Shown: positions 12,007 to 21,937 of the stretch, in pieces
How the letters are laid out: each line of letters opens with the position of its first letter
How positions within the stretch are numbered: the stretch's first letter is position 1
Assembly: GCF_910591885.1 (NCBI RefSeq)
Contig: NC_063276.1
Coordinates: forward strand, 4,154,001 to 4,218,000
Reading direction: 5' to 3'
Source: Bombus terrestris
Lineage: Eukaryota > Arthropoda > Insecta > Hymenoptera > Apidae
Length of the DNA stretch: 64,000 nt
Notes under the pieces: generated by a model
Databases searched by the model: none
Told to the model about the DNA's origin: nothing
The model's input: only the letters and a program-made list of their open reading frames with translations
Program-made: the position numbers and the translations under genes

Positions 12007-15000
12007 GTTCCTCTCCTTGATACGAGTTTTTCTTACGATTATTTACTTTGAATCGGTGGCCTCTTACTTTTTCGCAACTACTTTTCCTCTCTTAATTTTT
12101 CTTTCTCCTTAATCGCTCCTTCCATTGCTCATTTTTTTCATCGCAATTCTTCCTATGAATTACTAACAATTTGTCTAAAGTGCTTCTTCTAGGAATTCTT
12201 AAATATTTTTCCCAATTTTGAAGACCCTCTCGAGGTTTTTCTCTTTCACATTCAATAATACGAAAACTGACCTAAAAGCCAACGCCTTTTTCGCTCAGAT
12301 ATATTGCATATTGTTTCTCCTATTCACTCAGTTCCACAGATTGCGCTTCACAATTTTCCAGTCATCGGAGAAGCTCGTGAATGATACCGAGCCGATTTTA
12401 TTCGTTTCTCGCTTTCGACGTCGATCGTGCGACAATTTTTCGCGTACGTTTCTCGATTTAGCGCCGCATAAAATCGCATCGGGGCCGAAAACCAAGGGCC
12501 CATTACGCGATTCGTCTCTTCAACGGCGCGCGACGAGTTAAAAATCGGCACGGCATAACATTGACAAATCGATTCGCCGATTTTGCGTTATTGAAACGCA
12601 TCGGTTCCGCTGAAACGATAAAAATTTTAAAAAAGAAGGAAAAAAACGACACGTCGATTATTTCGCGCGTCGCGCGATATCCTTCCAACGTGAAATTAAA
12701 TCGCGTAAATAATTTCGTGTAAATACACGCGTTGCTCGCAAAATTGCCAGTCGAAATACCAAATTTCCTTCGTTTTCGACTTTTCCCATGCTTTTACAAT
12801 TTCACCATAGAATCTCGTTCGTTCGAACAGCCCGAGTTTCCCGATAATAGACGACTCCCTGATTTTCTTATTAGACCGAATAATACATTTTAATTTTACG
12901 ATTTCTATCCTTGCTTCTCGTCAACTCTGTAGAATTATCGTATCACGCGAAAGTATTTGAATATTTATTAGAGAAAAATTTCATGCGTGGCATAAAGTAT
13001 CCAGAAACTTTATTAACGTTGTAACGGGACACGATTTTCACGATTATATTGGTGAAATTTAAAGCTAGTCTGAGACTGTACATAGAAACTATGAAATATT
13101 TATTGAAAATATATAGTAAACGGTTAATGTAAGCATGGATTGCCACCTTAAATATACGACAAGTGTTAGAGAAGTTATATTTGTACAATTAGAATAGTTT
13201 ATATAGTGAATTACTTGCCATACAATGACTCGTATATTGAATCATTTCTACATCCGAGATTTTACGGTATTCATATGTTTTCATTATGGATGAAAACTTG
13301 TTTAATTTCGACGAAGAAATAAAAGAAAATGAAAGAGTGGATGATTCATCGGCGTGGAGGATGCAGCTAGCAGACTCTATCTTTCGAATTTCATCGCTGT
13401 GTAATCGGCTTTGCCCTAAGCTGACAGCGGAACACCGTCTTACAGTCTGCTCGTGGCAGCTTTGCACGAACCTGTCGACTTTGCAATCGATTCCACTAGT
13501 CCAGAAATCGATCGACGCGTAAGTGCTTTCAGCATGCCGCTTCAACTTCTTCGCCAGTTTACCGACTTCGATTGGACCGTGATCCTTAACGATCTTTTAA
13601 TAGAAACGCGCTTTTACCCGATGCGTTTGTAAAGACCAAGTATTGCACTAACATAAAAATGTGGAGATTCGAACTAGAAAAAGAACCACGAAAGAATCAA
13701 TCAGAAAAGAGCAGAATGTTCAGCGATCTTCTAGAAGATTAAAAAAGTATTCCCTAAAATGTAAAAAATAAGAAATAGAAAAACAGAAACGCGGGCTCAA
13801 GAAATCAGGAATAACCTCAAGATATTAGAAAACGAGAGAATTGAAGATATTGAATGAAAAATATTCGAAAAAATCGAAGAATCGATCCACGCAAGGGAAG
13901 AATAACGCTAAGTATAAATAAAGCGAATGCAGGGAAAAGAAAGAAGCAAAAGAAAGAATAACGTCAGCAGGAAACGAGGGACACTTTGAAGAAGCTTGAA
14001 ACATCAAGAAACCCCGGATCGACGTTCGAGCGAACGATATAGAGGAAAGCCACGAGAGAGAAAGAAGAAAACGAATCAGGAAACGAACGACACCGATCCT
14101 CAGGCGTATCCTCGTCCCAGGGCTTCGGGTAACGCGATCGATGCGCGATATCGATGACTGAAGCTGCAATGAACCGAAACGACCATCTTCGACGTGGCAG
14201 CGAACGGATGCAACAAATTCCCCATCCCTCGAACAGAAACGGAAGGCCAAACTCGAAGACCAAAGACGAAAACGAGAAGCAGAGAAAGAAAAGACGTGGA
14301 AGAACCCGTGAAAATAATAGGAAAAATATGACGATTACGTTTTCATTGATCTTTTCACTTTAATAGTCGCTTTGTAATTAAAGAAACAATACTTTAATGT
14401 GATCAGAAAAGAACCAGGTGCGAGCCTAATCGACGTACGTATACTTCCATCGTTTTAATCACTGGACTGTGAATTTATGATTTTATAATTTTATATTTCT
14501 AAAATAATGGAAGCTAGACGTACAGGTTTGTCTCGTCTACTAAATGTTATAACAAATACTCTGCTTGGAATATTTTACATACGTGTATTTATGTATCATA
14601 CATTCTGTATATGTTTGTCATACATTTTGCAATTTTAAATTTCCCAAAAGTGGCACAGATCTATAAAAAGGAAACATGCTTCCCAAACATCTGCAGTCCA
14701 CTGTATTTAGCAGGTTCCACTTGTCCGATCGCGTCCGAAACGGTATAAACCTGCATAAAAATCCTACTTGCATGTCGTATTCTTCCTGTACGATCTTTAC
14801 ATGGGAACATGAAGTTAAAGTTGAGAAAAAGATGTGAAGACGAAGAGAGTGGAAAGAGGAGCGAATCACGTGAAATTACCAGGATCCAGAGACGAGAGTT
14901 GGAGATCTTGGACACGCGAAGACGAAGGGATCGGCGATCGAGCGAATCGATAGGGACTGGTCGAAGACCTGGCTTGGTATAAAGTTGTCCGTTACGGCTT

Positions 15001-16158
15001 CTCTATATAATCCAGAAGCTGAAAAGCCCCTTATGGCGGGCAGACAGTTGGCCGTCGTTTGTTACGACGTCTGCCACCCCCGTAAACCTCCCACTTGCTA
15101 TTCCTGGGTCGCATGGTTCCCCATGGTTCCACGGTTGGATTTTCAGCGAGCTCGAACTGCGGGAATCATCTGATTGCGTGCAGCCGGCCGGAAGATCCAA
15201 TTCCTCCAATTAAGCTTTCGCACTTTTTGATGGCGAGGGAAACGTGTCGGCAGGGTTGTCGGACGAATGGCTGTGAAGAAGGAAGCAGGGATTTGCAAGA
15301 AACGGAAGAAAACGACGGAAGTGGAGGAAATAGAGAAGAAGTCGTAAATGTTGAGGATAAGAGGGAATTCACGGAGAAATGGAAGAAAATTATACGGTGG
15401 AAATGGAACAAGCGGAGTGGAGGTTGTAGATGCGGAAGTTACGAGGAAATTCGCGAAGAAAGAAGAGACAAGGGGAGGAATTTACAAGGAAAAATAGGAG
15501 AACGACAGTGAAACGAAAAGAAGCGGGCGATTTCGCACGAGATCGAGGAAAATGACGAAAGATTTCAAAAAACGTATGAGAAATCGTGAAAATCGAGATG
15601 ATGAGGGAATACGGGGGAGGAAGAGGGGAGAGTTCGAGACAGAGCAAAGAGCAAAAGGAGGATGAGTAGGCGAGGGTAAAGAATCGCGGAGGGGAGCGAG
15701 AAAAAAAGGGAGAAAGGATTAAGCCGCTTGTTAAAATCCGACATTAAGGGCGTCGCCGGTCGATTGGATTCAGTCGGCTCGCGTGACAATTGACTCACGT
15801 CATCAGCGTGATCCGCAATCTCGTCGTCGGGAAGGAGATTGCTCTGCAAAATTCGCGGTCCCGACGTTATAAAGTTTGCGGCTTCAGCGGGGGCTCGCCG
15901 CATTGTTCTCCGAGCCTTTTTTCATTCACCGAGCCAACCCTGTAATTCTTTCCGATCTCCTCGTTCTTCCGTATATACGTTCGTTTTACGTTCGAAATAT
16001 TCCGATTTCTCGTTCACGATCAATTTCCTTTTCAACGTTGCGCGGTGGAGATCGCGTTCTTTAAGATTACGAGTTCCAAGCGATGCTGTATTACGCACAG
16101 ACACAAATCGTTGATCCATTTCTCAACTGTGCTAACTGCATTTCTGAGAAAGAATGTA
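12007..16158. other. No gene seen; purine-rich stretch
   Basis: A purine-biased plus strand at about 15285-15720 generates long low-complexity frames (15095-15511 plus and complementary minus frames). The 141-codon minus frame 13825-14250 is likewise Ser/Phe/Arg-rich low complexity. 14583-14700 shares TTTAAATTTCCC-AAA with 32644-32700, a possible old dispersed repeat. No gene assigned. Confidence 0.45.
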
Positions 16159-16239
16159 TTGGCTTAGCAACTAAGCGATTGCAGATTTTGCCATCAGGTG
16201 GTAATAGCAAAATCCGCATTCACTTAGTTGCCAATTCAA
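16159..16239. mobile_element. 81-bp palindromic mariner-type MITE
   Basis: The element consists of two inverted mariner-like termini almost back to back. The left arm starts TTGGCTTAGCAACTAAGCG; the right arm in reverse complement starts TTGAATTGGCAACTAAGTG. Both continue through GATTTTGC to a centre around CAGGTGG. TA dinucleotides flank it exactly at 16157-16158 and 16240-16241, as expected of Tc1/mariner target duplication. It has no coding capacity and must have been moved in trans or formed by internal deletion. Confidence 0.85.
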
Positions 16240-17276
16240 TAATTATCCAGTCCACGTGCATCTGATTGGTGTAAAGAGTACGAATGTATCATGATACGAT
16301 GAAAATTCTACTTGAAGACTAACAAATGCACGATTCTTTTAACTCCTAATTACAGACAATCGTATTAAACTTCGTAAACTTTCAACTCGATTTTCTCAGT
16401 TCACGAATTAGTACAGATAGAGCAGTTTTAAGAAGCACAGCCTCAAATATGTTTACTTAGAATCCGTAGCACGGTATCCACGGTCTAACGATCGCAAATA
16501 CGATCCAGCAATTTTAACCGATAGGCACCACCGCCCATTCCACCGATTCGAAATCCGGGGATTCAGAATGATCGATAGCGTACGAAGATCGCGGTCAGCT
16601 AGCATCGAACGCATCCCATGGTTCCAATGGCGAGTCCTGTCGATGGGGTGAGTCGATTTCGTCGACGCAGCTGACTCATCTCCGTCAGACGAGCAGTGTA
16701 TCGGTATCGCCCCACGCGTTATCACGTTCCATCTCGGCCGCCTCTCGCAGAACCTCCACCCCCGAAACTCGTTTTCCACGCTCGACTCGTTCACGATCAG
16801 CGGCCAGCCCGCGTTTATTCGTTTGTGAAATTAGTGCTGGTTTTGTCGTGTCTACGTGCGACCACCGAGGGCGATCCACGATAGCCGTCGATATTAGCGA
16901 AACCGAGGGTGTTCTAGTCGCGCTACCCTGTCCCTTGCAGAGCCACGGCCACGGTTTATAATAGTTATTAGGCGAACCGAATCATTTTCGCAGGATTTAC
17001 GTCGTGCAGGACGATGTTACGGGCGTTTCCAGCGTCGTTGAAGAATTTCATTGGACGAGGAGGAGTTGTTTTTTGGAAATTTTGTATTTTGCCGAGTTTT
17101 CCTATAAATTTCGTATTTTCGGGGATTTTCGTTCTCCGGCAATTGCGAATAGGATGACGTTTCGTTCGATAGTTTGTAAAATGAAAATGCTCCGGTTGAT
17201 GCGGAAGAGGCTTTGGAAATTCTGACTTCGGGAAAATTCCTTTAAAATTGAATAATTTAAAGCTTGATTAGCTTTT
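16240..17276. other. No gene assigned
   Basis: Moderately GC-rich at 16560-16980, with opposing ORFs (16453-16794 minus, 16696-16884 plus). Frame 17004-17225 (plus) is open for 73 codons without a recognised domain. Confidence 0.4.
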
Positions 17277-17603
17277 TTAAAAATCTATCGCGATAGTTCT
17301 GGACTTCCTTTTCTTTCTCGGTTTACTTTTAACGCGTTCGAATTCAGCGATACGAAGCTCTCGATTATTCGAACTACTCGTCAGAGACCTGAACCTTTTT
17401 AAATCCTGGTCGTGCGCGATGCTTCGTTCGATGACCGATAGAAATTCTGTGTCTTGTGGTTGCAGTGGTTTATCTTTTAAAACGGAAGAGTTGTCTTTAG
17501 AAATTCTATGTTTTGATGGGAGAAATTCTAGGTTTCTTTCATACCCTTGGATAATGTCTTTTGCAATCTCCTTCAGCCATAAGATGAAAATGAAATTTTT
17601 CAC
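17277..17603 (-). CDS. Unrecognised 108-codon open frame, basic C-terminus
   Basis: On the minus strand a frame opens at ATG 17603-17601 and ends with a stop at 17277. From about residue 12 it reads like real protein: charged and polar, little low complexity, with a Ser-rich segment (SLTSSSNN) and a basic tail (KSKPRKKRKS) resembling a nuclear localisation signal. Its first 15-20 codons lie inside the 195-bp duplicated segment 17550-17745, so this start may be wrong and an AG acceptor near codon 12 is possible. It lies just downstream, in the same orientation, of the interrupted coding segment 17673-18235 and could be its last exon. I do not recognise the family. Confidence 0.3.
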   Translation of the reverse strand: MKNFIFILWLKEIAKDIIQGYERNLEFLPSKHRISKDNSSVLKDKPLQPQDTEFLSVIERSIAHDQDLKRFRSLTSSSNNRELRIAEFERVKSKPRKKRKSRTIAIDF

Positions 17604-17745
17604 ATATTTGTGTGGTTGTTATACAAAAATCGACAAAGCACAGATTGACAAAGCGAAAGAAATTATTCTTCGTCAACGACGAGCAATTTCATCTTCGCAA
17701 GCGCAAACTCTCCTCGACAAACTGTCAAACGTCCCAATATCGAAA
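17550..17745. repeat. Copy A of a 195-bp direct duplication
   Basis: Matches 18281-18476 in the same orientation. Shared blocks include TTTTTCACATATT-GTGTGG, ATCGACAAAGCACAGATTGA, GCGAAAGAAATTATTCTTCG, CGAGCAATTTCATCTTCGCA and CAAACGTCCCAATATCG. The match is high (about nine in ten over the core) and ends sharply at CCCAATATCG in both copies. Confidence 0.9.
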
Positions 17746-18235
17746 AATAAAATCATCTGCTGCAAGAATCCATCGGAAGTACCATTCGAAAAGACGTTGT
17801 AATAAAAATATCCGAAAACGGCTCTGGGACTTGTACGATTCTCATCGTAATCTTCGAAAGCCAGAGGACGTTTGGACGGTTGGAACGGTCTAAAAATCGT
17901 TCGATTCCGTGGATGTCCACTGTCCGGATCTAATTGCATCGGTTCCGAAGGATCCCGCAGGGACACCGTAAAGCCGATCTCCGATCGGTCTCGGTAAACG
18001 ATCTGTATTGGCGGGGCCGACGTGATCTTATCTTGAGCAGCGGCGGTGATCTCGCTTTGGTCGCCGTATTCCCCGGCGATGTCTATCTTTTCGACACCCT
18101 CGCCGATAAAACCGGCGTTCGACCGCGTACCACGGTCTGGCCGATCTCTCTATTCGTGCCGTCGCGCCCCACGAACAACGATCCTACGTCTTGCCAATCC
18201 TCCAGCATCTCTGGATCGTGTTCTTTTAATATACG
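17673..18235 (-). pseudogene. Frame-interrupted coding segment, family unknown
   Basis: Read on the minus strand, one frame is open from 18235 (after an in-frame TAG whose AG could be a splice acceptor) to a stop at 18083; it contains RILKEHDPEMLEDW and GSLFVGRDGTNREIG. A second frame, offset by one shift near 18113, runs from GFIGEGVEKIDIAG through PPIQIVYRDRSEIGF, SLRDPSEPMQLDP and PFQPSKRPLAFEDYDENRT to a stop at 17673. The two together give about 190 residues of varied, charged, low-repeat protein with balanced codons, unlike the chance ORFs around it. One frameshift joins them, next to a TTTT run, so either a pseudogene or an assembly indel fits. The last ~25 codons run into duplicated segment A and may be intron. 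I do not recognise the family. Confidence 0.5.
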
Positions 18236-18280
18236 CTACCGGCCATGAGCATATCGAGACAGCTCTTGATATTTAATACA

Positions 18281-18476
18281 TATGATGTCTTCTGGAATCT
18301 ACCTCAGCCGTAGGACTAAAATTAAATTTTTCACATATTCGTGTGGTTTTTATACTAAAATCGACAAAGCACAGATTGACTGACCAAGCGAAAGAAATTA
18401 TTCTTCGTCAACGGCGAGCAATTTCATCTTCGCAAACGCAAACTCTTCTCGACAAACCGTCAAACGTCCCAATATC
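18281..18476. repeat. Copy B of the 195-bp direct duplication
   Basis: Same orientation as copy A (17550-17745), 731 bp away. Copies A and B bracket the coding-like segment 17673-18235. On the minus strand copy B has an in-frame stop where copy A stays open. Confidence 0.9.
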
Positions 18477-18566
18477 GCTCTTCGTTGCATTCATTTCGTA
18501 TGTGCATCAGTGTAGCTTTTATAAATCTGTTACATCGATTGTAAAGTATGGGTCTTATAATGTAAA

Positions 18567-19195
18567 GTGGTAGATATTGTAAAATTTGTGTTACGGTTTT
18601 TCAGTAAGTGTTTTAGTCTTTTAAGATGTAATATTTTGAAAAATAGCGTCGGTAGAAATCGGCAACTAACTGAAGCTGTAGTCTACATCGCATATGTGTT
18701 TCACGCAGATGAAACACGACTAACGTCTTTCTCATTTGATGGTTTCGTATGCAAGTTTTCCTTATCTTTTACTCGAGAACGATTTGGAATTTCATGGGCG
18801 ATATTAGGTGCACTTAGCCCATGTACCTTGTGAGAAAGTGGGTGGTCCAGGAGAAATATGTACGCGTTGATTAGCGTTATTGAAATTTATAGCAAAGTGG
18901 CTGTTGTGATACTAAATCGTCGAAAGATTCGAATGTCGTACCTCTGATTCGAGATAAGTTTTGGTTTCCTGAAACATGGACAGCCTACGAGCTGCTCCTA
19001 AATTGCTTCTACGTTCGGATTCCTCCGATTTTCAGCTACGTCGTATTAAAACGTTCTTCCTCGTAGAGTGGCGTTAAAATGAAAAACTCACCGGAAATGC
19101 AATTACCATATATCGCGATACATACAATGGCTAAAAGTGTGCTGTCCGAAATTGTACCAGTACAACGACGACAGTCGGGTCTCGCTACACGATAG
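18567..19195 (+). pseudogene. Possible decayed coding segments, plus strand
   Basis: Three open stretches with protein-like composition follow each other: 18567-18833 (ends near RERFGISWAILGA), 18893-19063 (contains VVPLIRDKFWFPETW, stop 19064-19066) and 19079-19192 (ATG 19079, contains MQLPYIAIHTMAKSVL, stop 19193-19195). They lie in different frames or are split by stops. The first weakly resembles a piece of glutaryl/acyl-CoA dehydrogenase and the second contains an FPETW string known from alpha-2-macroglobulin-like proteins, but neither match extends, so I assign no function. Chance is a real alternative. Confidence 0.2.
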
Positions 19196-21143
19196 CTAAT
19201 GAAGTTCAGCAAGCAATACATTGGCAAAAATATTCTATGCTGAGTGTCGGAATACTTTCGCCTGTATTATTTTCAAATGTATGCGTATCTTTCGCCTCGA
19301 TATCTGCATCGTTCGTTCGGAGCAGTCGTAGTATTAAACGACACCGAACTTCACGTTTCTCGAGTTATCGCCGCGCAGCCGCGGCCGCGGCGCATAAAGT
19401 CCACGGCCAGCGCAGAGATCGGGCTTAATTAACTCCGAGAGCGGACGATGGGGCGAGCTCGTTTGGCGGGGCCCCGAGGACGCCCGGGCCCTCTGGGTGG
19501 CCGCTGCCTCGGCCACGGATTCCAGTTTCTCGATAATTGGTCGAGGTGTTTCGACACCCGACCACACCGGCCTCCGAGTATGAGGAATAAATCGAAAAAG
19601 GCTTCCGTCTCTCTCTGCCTCTCTCTCTTTCCCCTTCTGTTCGATTATGTTCCCTATAGTCGGACCAGGCTGATTTAAGGGGCGATCGCCGGGGAAGGGG
19701 TTGAGAGATGGCACGATAGCCAGAACCGATGACACCACCAGAGGCGCCTACTTACGATCGTTATGACGCCGAGACCGGACGATTAATTTGCTTTTGGTGG
19801 TGGTCCCTTCGTAAGGGTGTGCATTTGGAAACGATTTGGCCGGCGATTGAGACATTATGGCGGAATAAAGATCGCGCAAGATTGCAGATTTTAATAATTT
19901 TGAGGGGAGTAAATGTGCCTGCAGCTACAAGAGTTCAGCTGCATTCGATCGTCGTCGATCTTCGTCGTTTTTAGCGTTTTTTACACAGTCGAGGTATCGA
20001 ACAGGAGTAACGTAGATCGTGGAGATCGAGGATCGTGGAATTTGTATTTGAAAATATTTATAAAATTCATTAATTATCGTATATATGTATCGTTCCTAGA
20101 CTCGATGAGTATCGTAGTAATAGAAAAGTTATGTTAATCCCGTGGTATTTAATGTTTTATAAAATTACGCTTGTTCTTCCATCGTATAGATCACGTATTA
20201 ATTTTTGGTCGTGTCATAGTGTTCTATGATAGCTCTCATGAAGGATCGAATCGTTCCGAATCTTCCTAATTATAATTTTGTAATTACGTAACGCGTAAAA
20301 CTCACTCCAAGAGCGGCACAGATACAATGAAAATAATTCGTACGACGTACCTATCTGATATTGCCTCAAAACTGTAACCATTTTTGCGTTTCAATAATCC
20401 GCAACTGTTGACCTGCATAAAAGCCGCTCAAAGTGGCTACCTTCGGTCTGTGTAAGAGCTTGCGGTCGTCGCGTAAGAAGATCTCGCGATTTTTCAAAAA
20501 TGTTAGGTATACGTCGAATGATACAGACCGAGGATAGTCATTTCCATCGTCTTCTACGAACGTAATCGATTGCGGATTATTGAAACACAGAAACGTATAT
20601 ATCCATCCATAAATTCGGAGTAAAATAGAACGTATGTTCGTGAGAACTCTTCTCCTTGCTTTTGCGTCTGTTGTCCACTCCCCAAGCGAGTTTCACGTGT
20701 CGTGACACACCCTGTATTACGTTCTACCAAAAATAAATAAGCGTCCACGTAGTAGGGCAAATACGAGGATCACGCTGGAGGAGAAACAGGTGTGTTAAAA
20801 TTCCTGGTTTTCGTGTATCGAATCGATCGGATGCGCCCTAGTTTCGCGTGAATCGTTCGACGAAATATCGCGTTGGTAAATCTTGAACAATCGGGGTGCA
20901 TAACTACGGCACAAAGTAAATACTCAGGGCCGCGAAGAGAAATTGCACGATATGTGTAATTGACCGTAAAGAAACTGTAGCGCTCCGCCTCGGCGAAATA
21001 TCTTGATTACGCCTCGGCCAAAGCTGATCAGAATGAGTGGACACGCGCATTAATCTTAACGGCGTCGGTCTGTGCAATTATAGAAACGCCAACGGTTGCC
21101 TCGTTCTCATGCAAAAAGGAGAAACTGGCTGTGTTGGTGCGTA
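19196..21143. other. No gene seen; GC-rich patch
   Basis: About 19360-19580 is GC- and CpG-rich with opposing ORFs (19334-19738 minus, 19448-19678 plus) that are Pro/Arg/Gly-rich and look like chance. A CT-rich microsatellite lies at about 19603-19640. Confidence 0.45.
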
Positions 21144-21937
21144 CAGTAAGTCACAGAAGTATCCGCACTGTCGCGATTATCGAATTCGACGATTCCTTTA
21201 AATTTCCATTTATATCCTCGCCAATTGCTATCTTCTAGAAAACGATATATTTCAATCAGAAGCCTAATTGCCACGCTATAATATATATCTATACTGATAG
21301 ATATTTGCCAATTGTATATTGTGGGAGAATATCAGAGAATGTTAACGTTAAAACTACCGACAGTTAAGACGAAACTATTTCTACCAAAACTAGTCAAAAT
21401 GGTAAAAGATATGTAATAATAGGATATTTTTATATTCCATGTTATGTGGTACGTTTTTGGTATTATTAATTCGTCTGGGACTATGATCTCTAAACGAGGG
21501 TTGGCACATTCATGAAATTGTAAAACCGATCATTTGCACTGGTGTGTTAGTTCTCGTGTTAAAAAGAAGAAGACCATAACAAGTCACATTTATCGTTTAT
21601 TGGAGGAGGACAGTGCTACCAAATTCGTCCTCCTATTTGGTTTTTACATTCTGCCCGTAATTTGAAAAATATCGTCATAATATTGCAATATCGAAGATAT
21701 TAAAACACCATCGTCGACCAACGATATTTAGGAAAGGAAGAAAGAACATCATTTTTGGTCATAGCACGTTCTTTTCATTCTCAGCTATGTTACATTAAAT
21801 AAAGTGCTACTTGTTAGTAATAAAATAACAGGGAAATAAAGAGATGGATAAAAATACACAATTTATCAGATATCTCTGCTGTGATCTTCATTCGAATTGA
21901 GTAGCTGCGACGGTACGAATATTTCTGCGACATACTG
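21144..21937. mobile_element. Tc1-type element remnant, 794 bp
   Basis: The left end CAGTAAGTCACAGAAGTATC and the right end (reverse complement) CAGTATGTCGCAGAAATATT are inverted repeats of about 28 bp, and TA lies directly outside both (21142-21143 and 21938-21939). That is the organisation of Tc1-like elements (established for the family). The interior has no open frame of useful length, so no transposase is encoded here. The interior contains GTTAAAACTACCGAC at about 21347, possibly from another inserted element. Confidence 0.75.

Noticed and set aside
13640..13690. Minus-strand GTTCGAATCTC resembling a tRNA T-loop (B box)
   Set aside because: The flanking bases do not form the 5-bp T-stem, and no acceptor stem or A box is visible upstream.
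18760..18833. RERFGISWAILGA resembling glutaryl-CoA dehydrogenase
   Set aside because: The similarity covers about a dozen residues and does not continue on either side or in the other frames.
18923..19063. FPETW string suggesting an alpha-2-macroglobulin/TEP relative
   Set aside because: The residues after it do not follow the family pattern, and no thioester or bait region is nearby.
21347..21420. piggyBac-like end (TTAA followed by CGTTAAAACTACCGAC)
   Set aside because: No matching inverted end or second TTAA boundary could be located.
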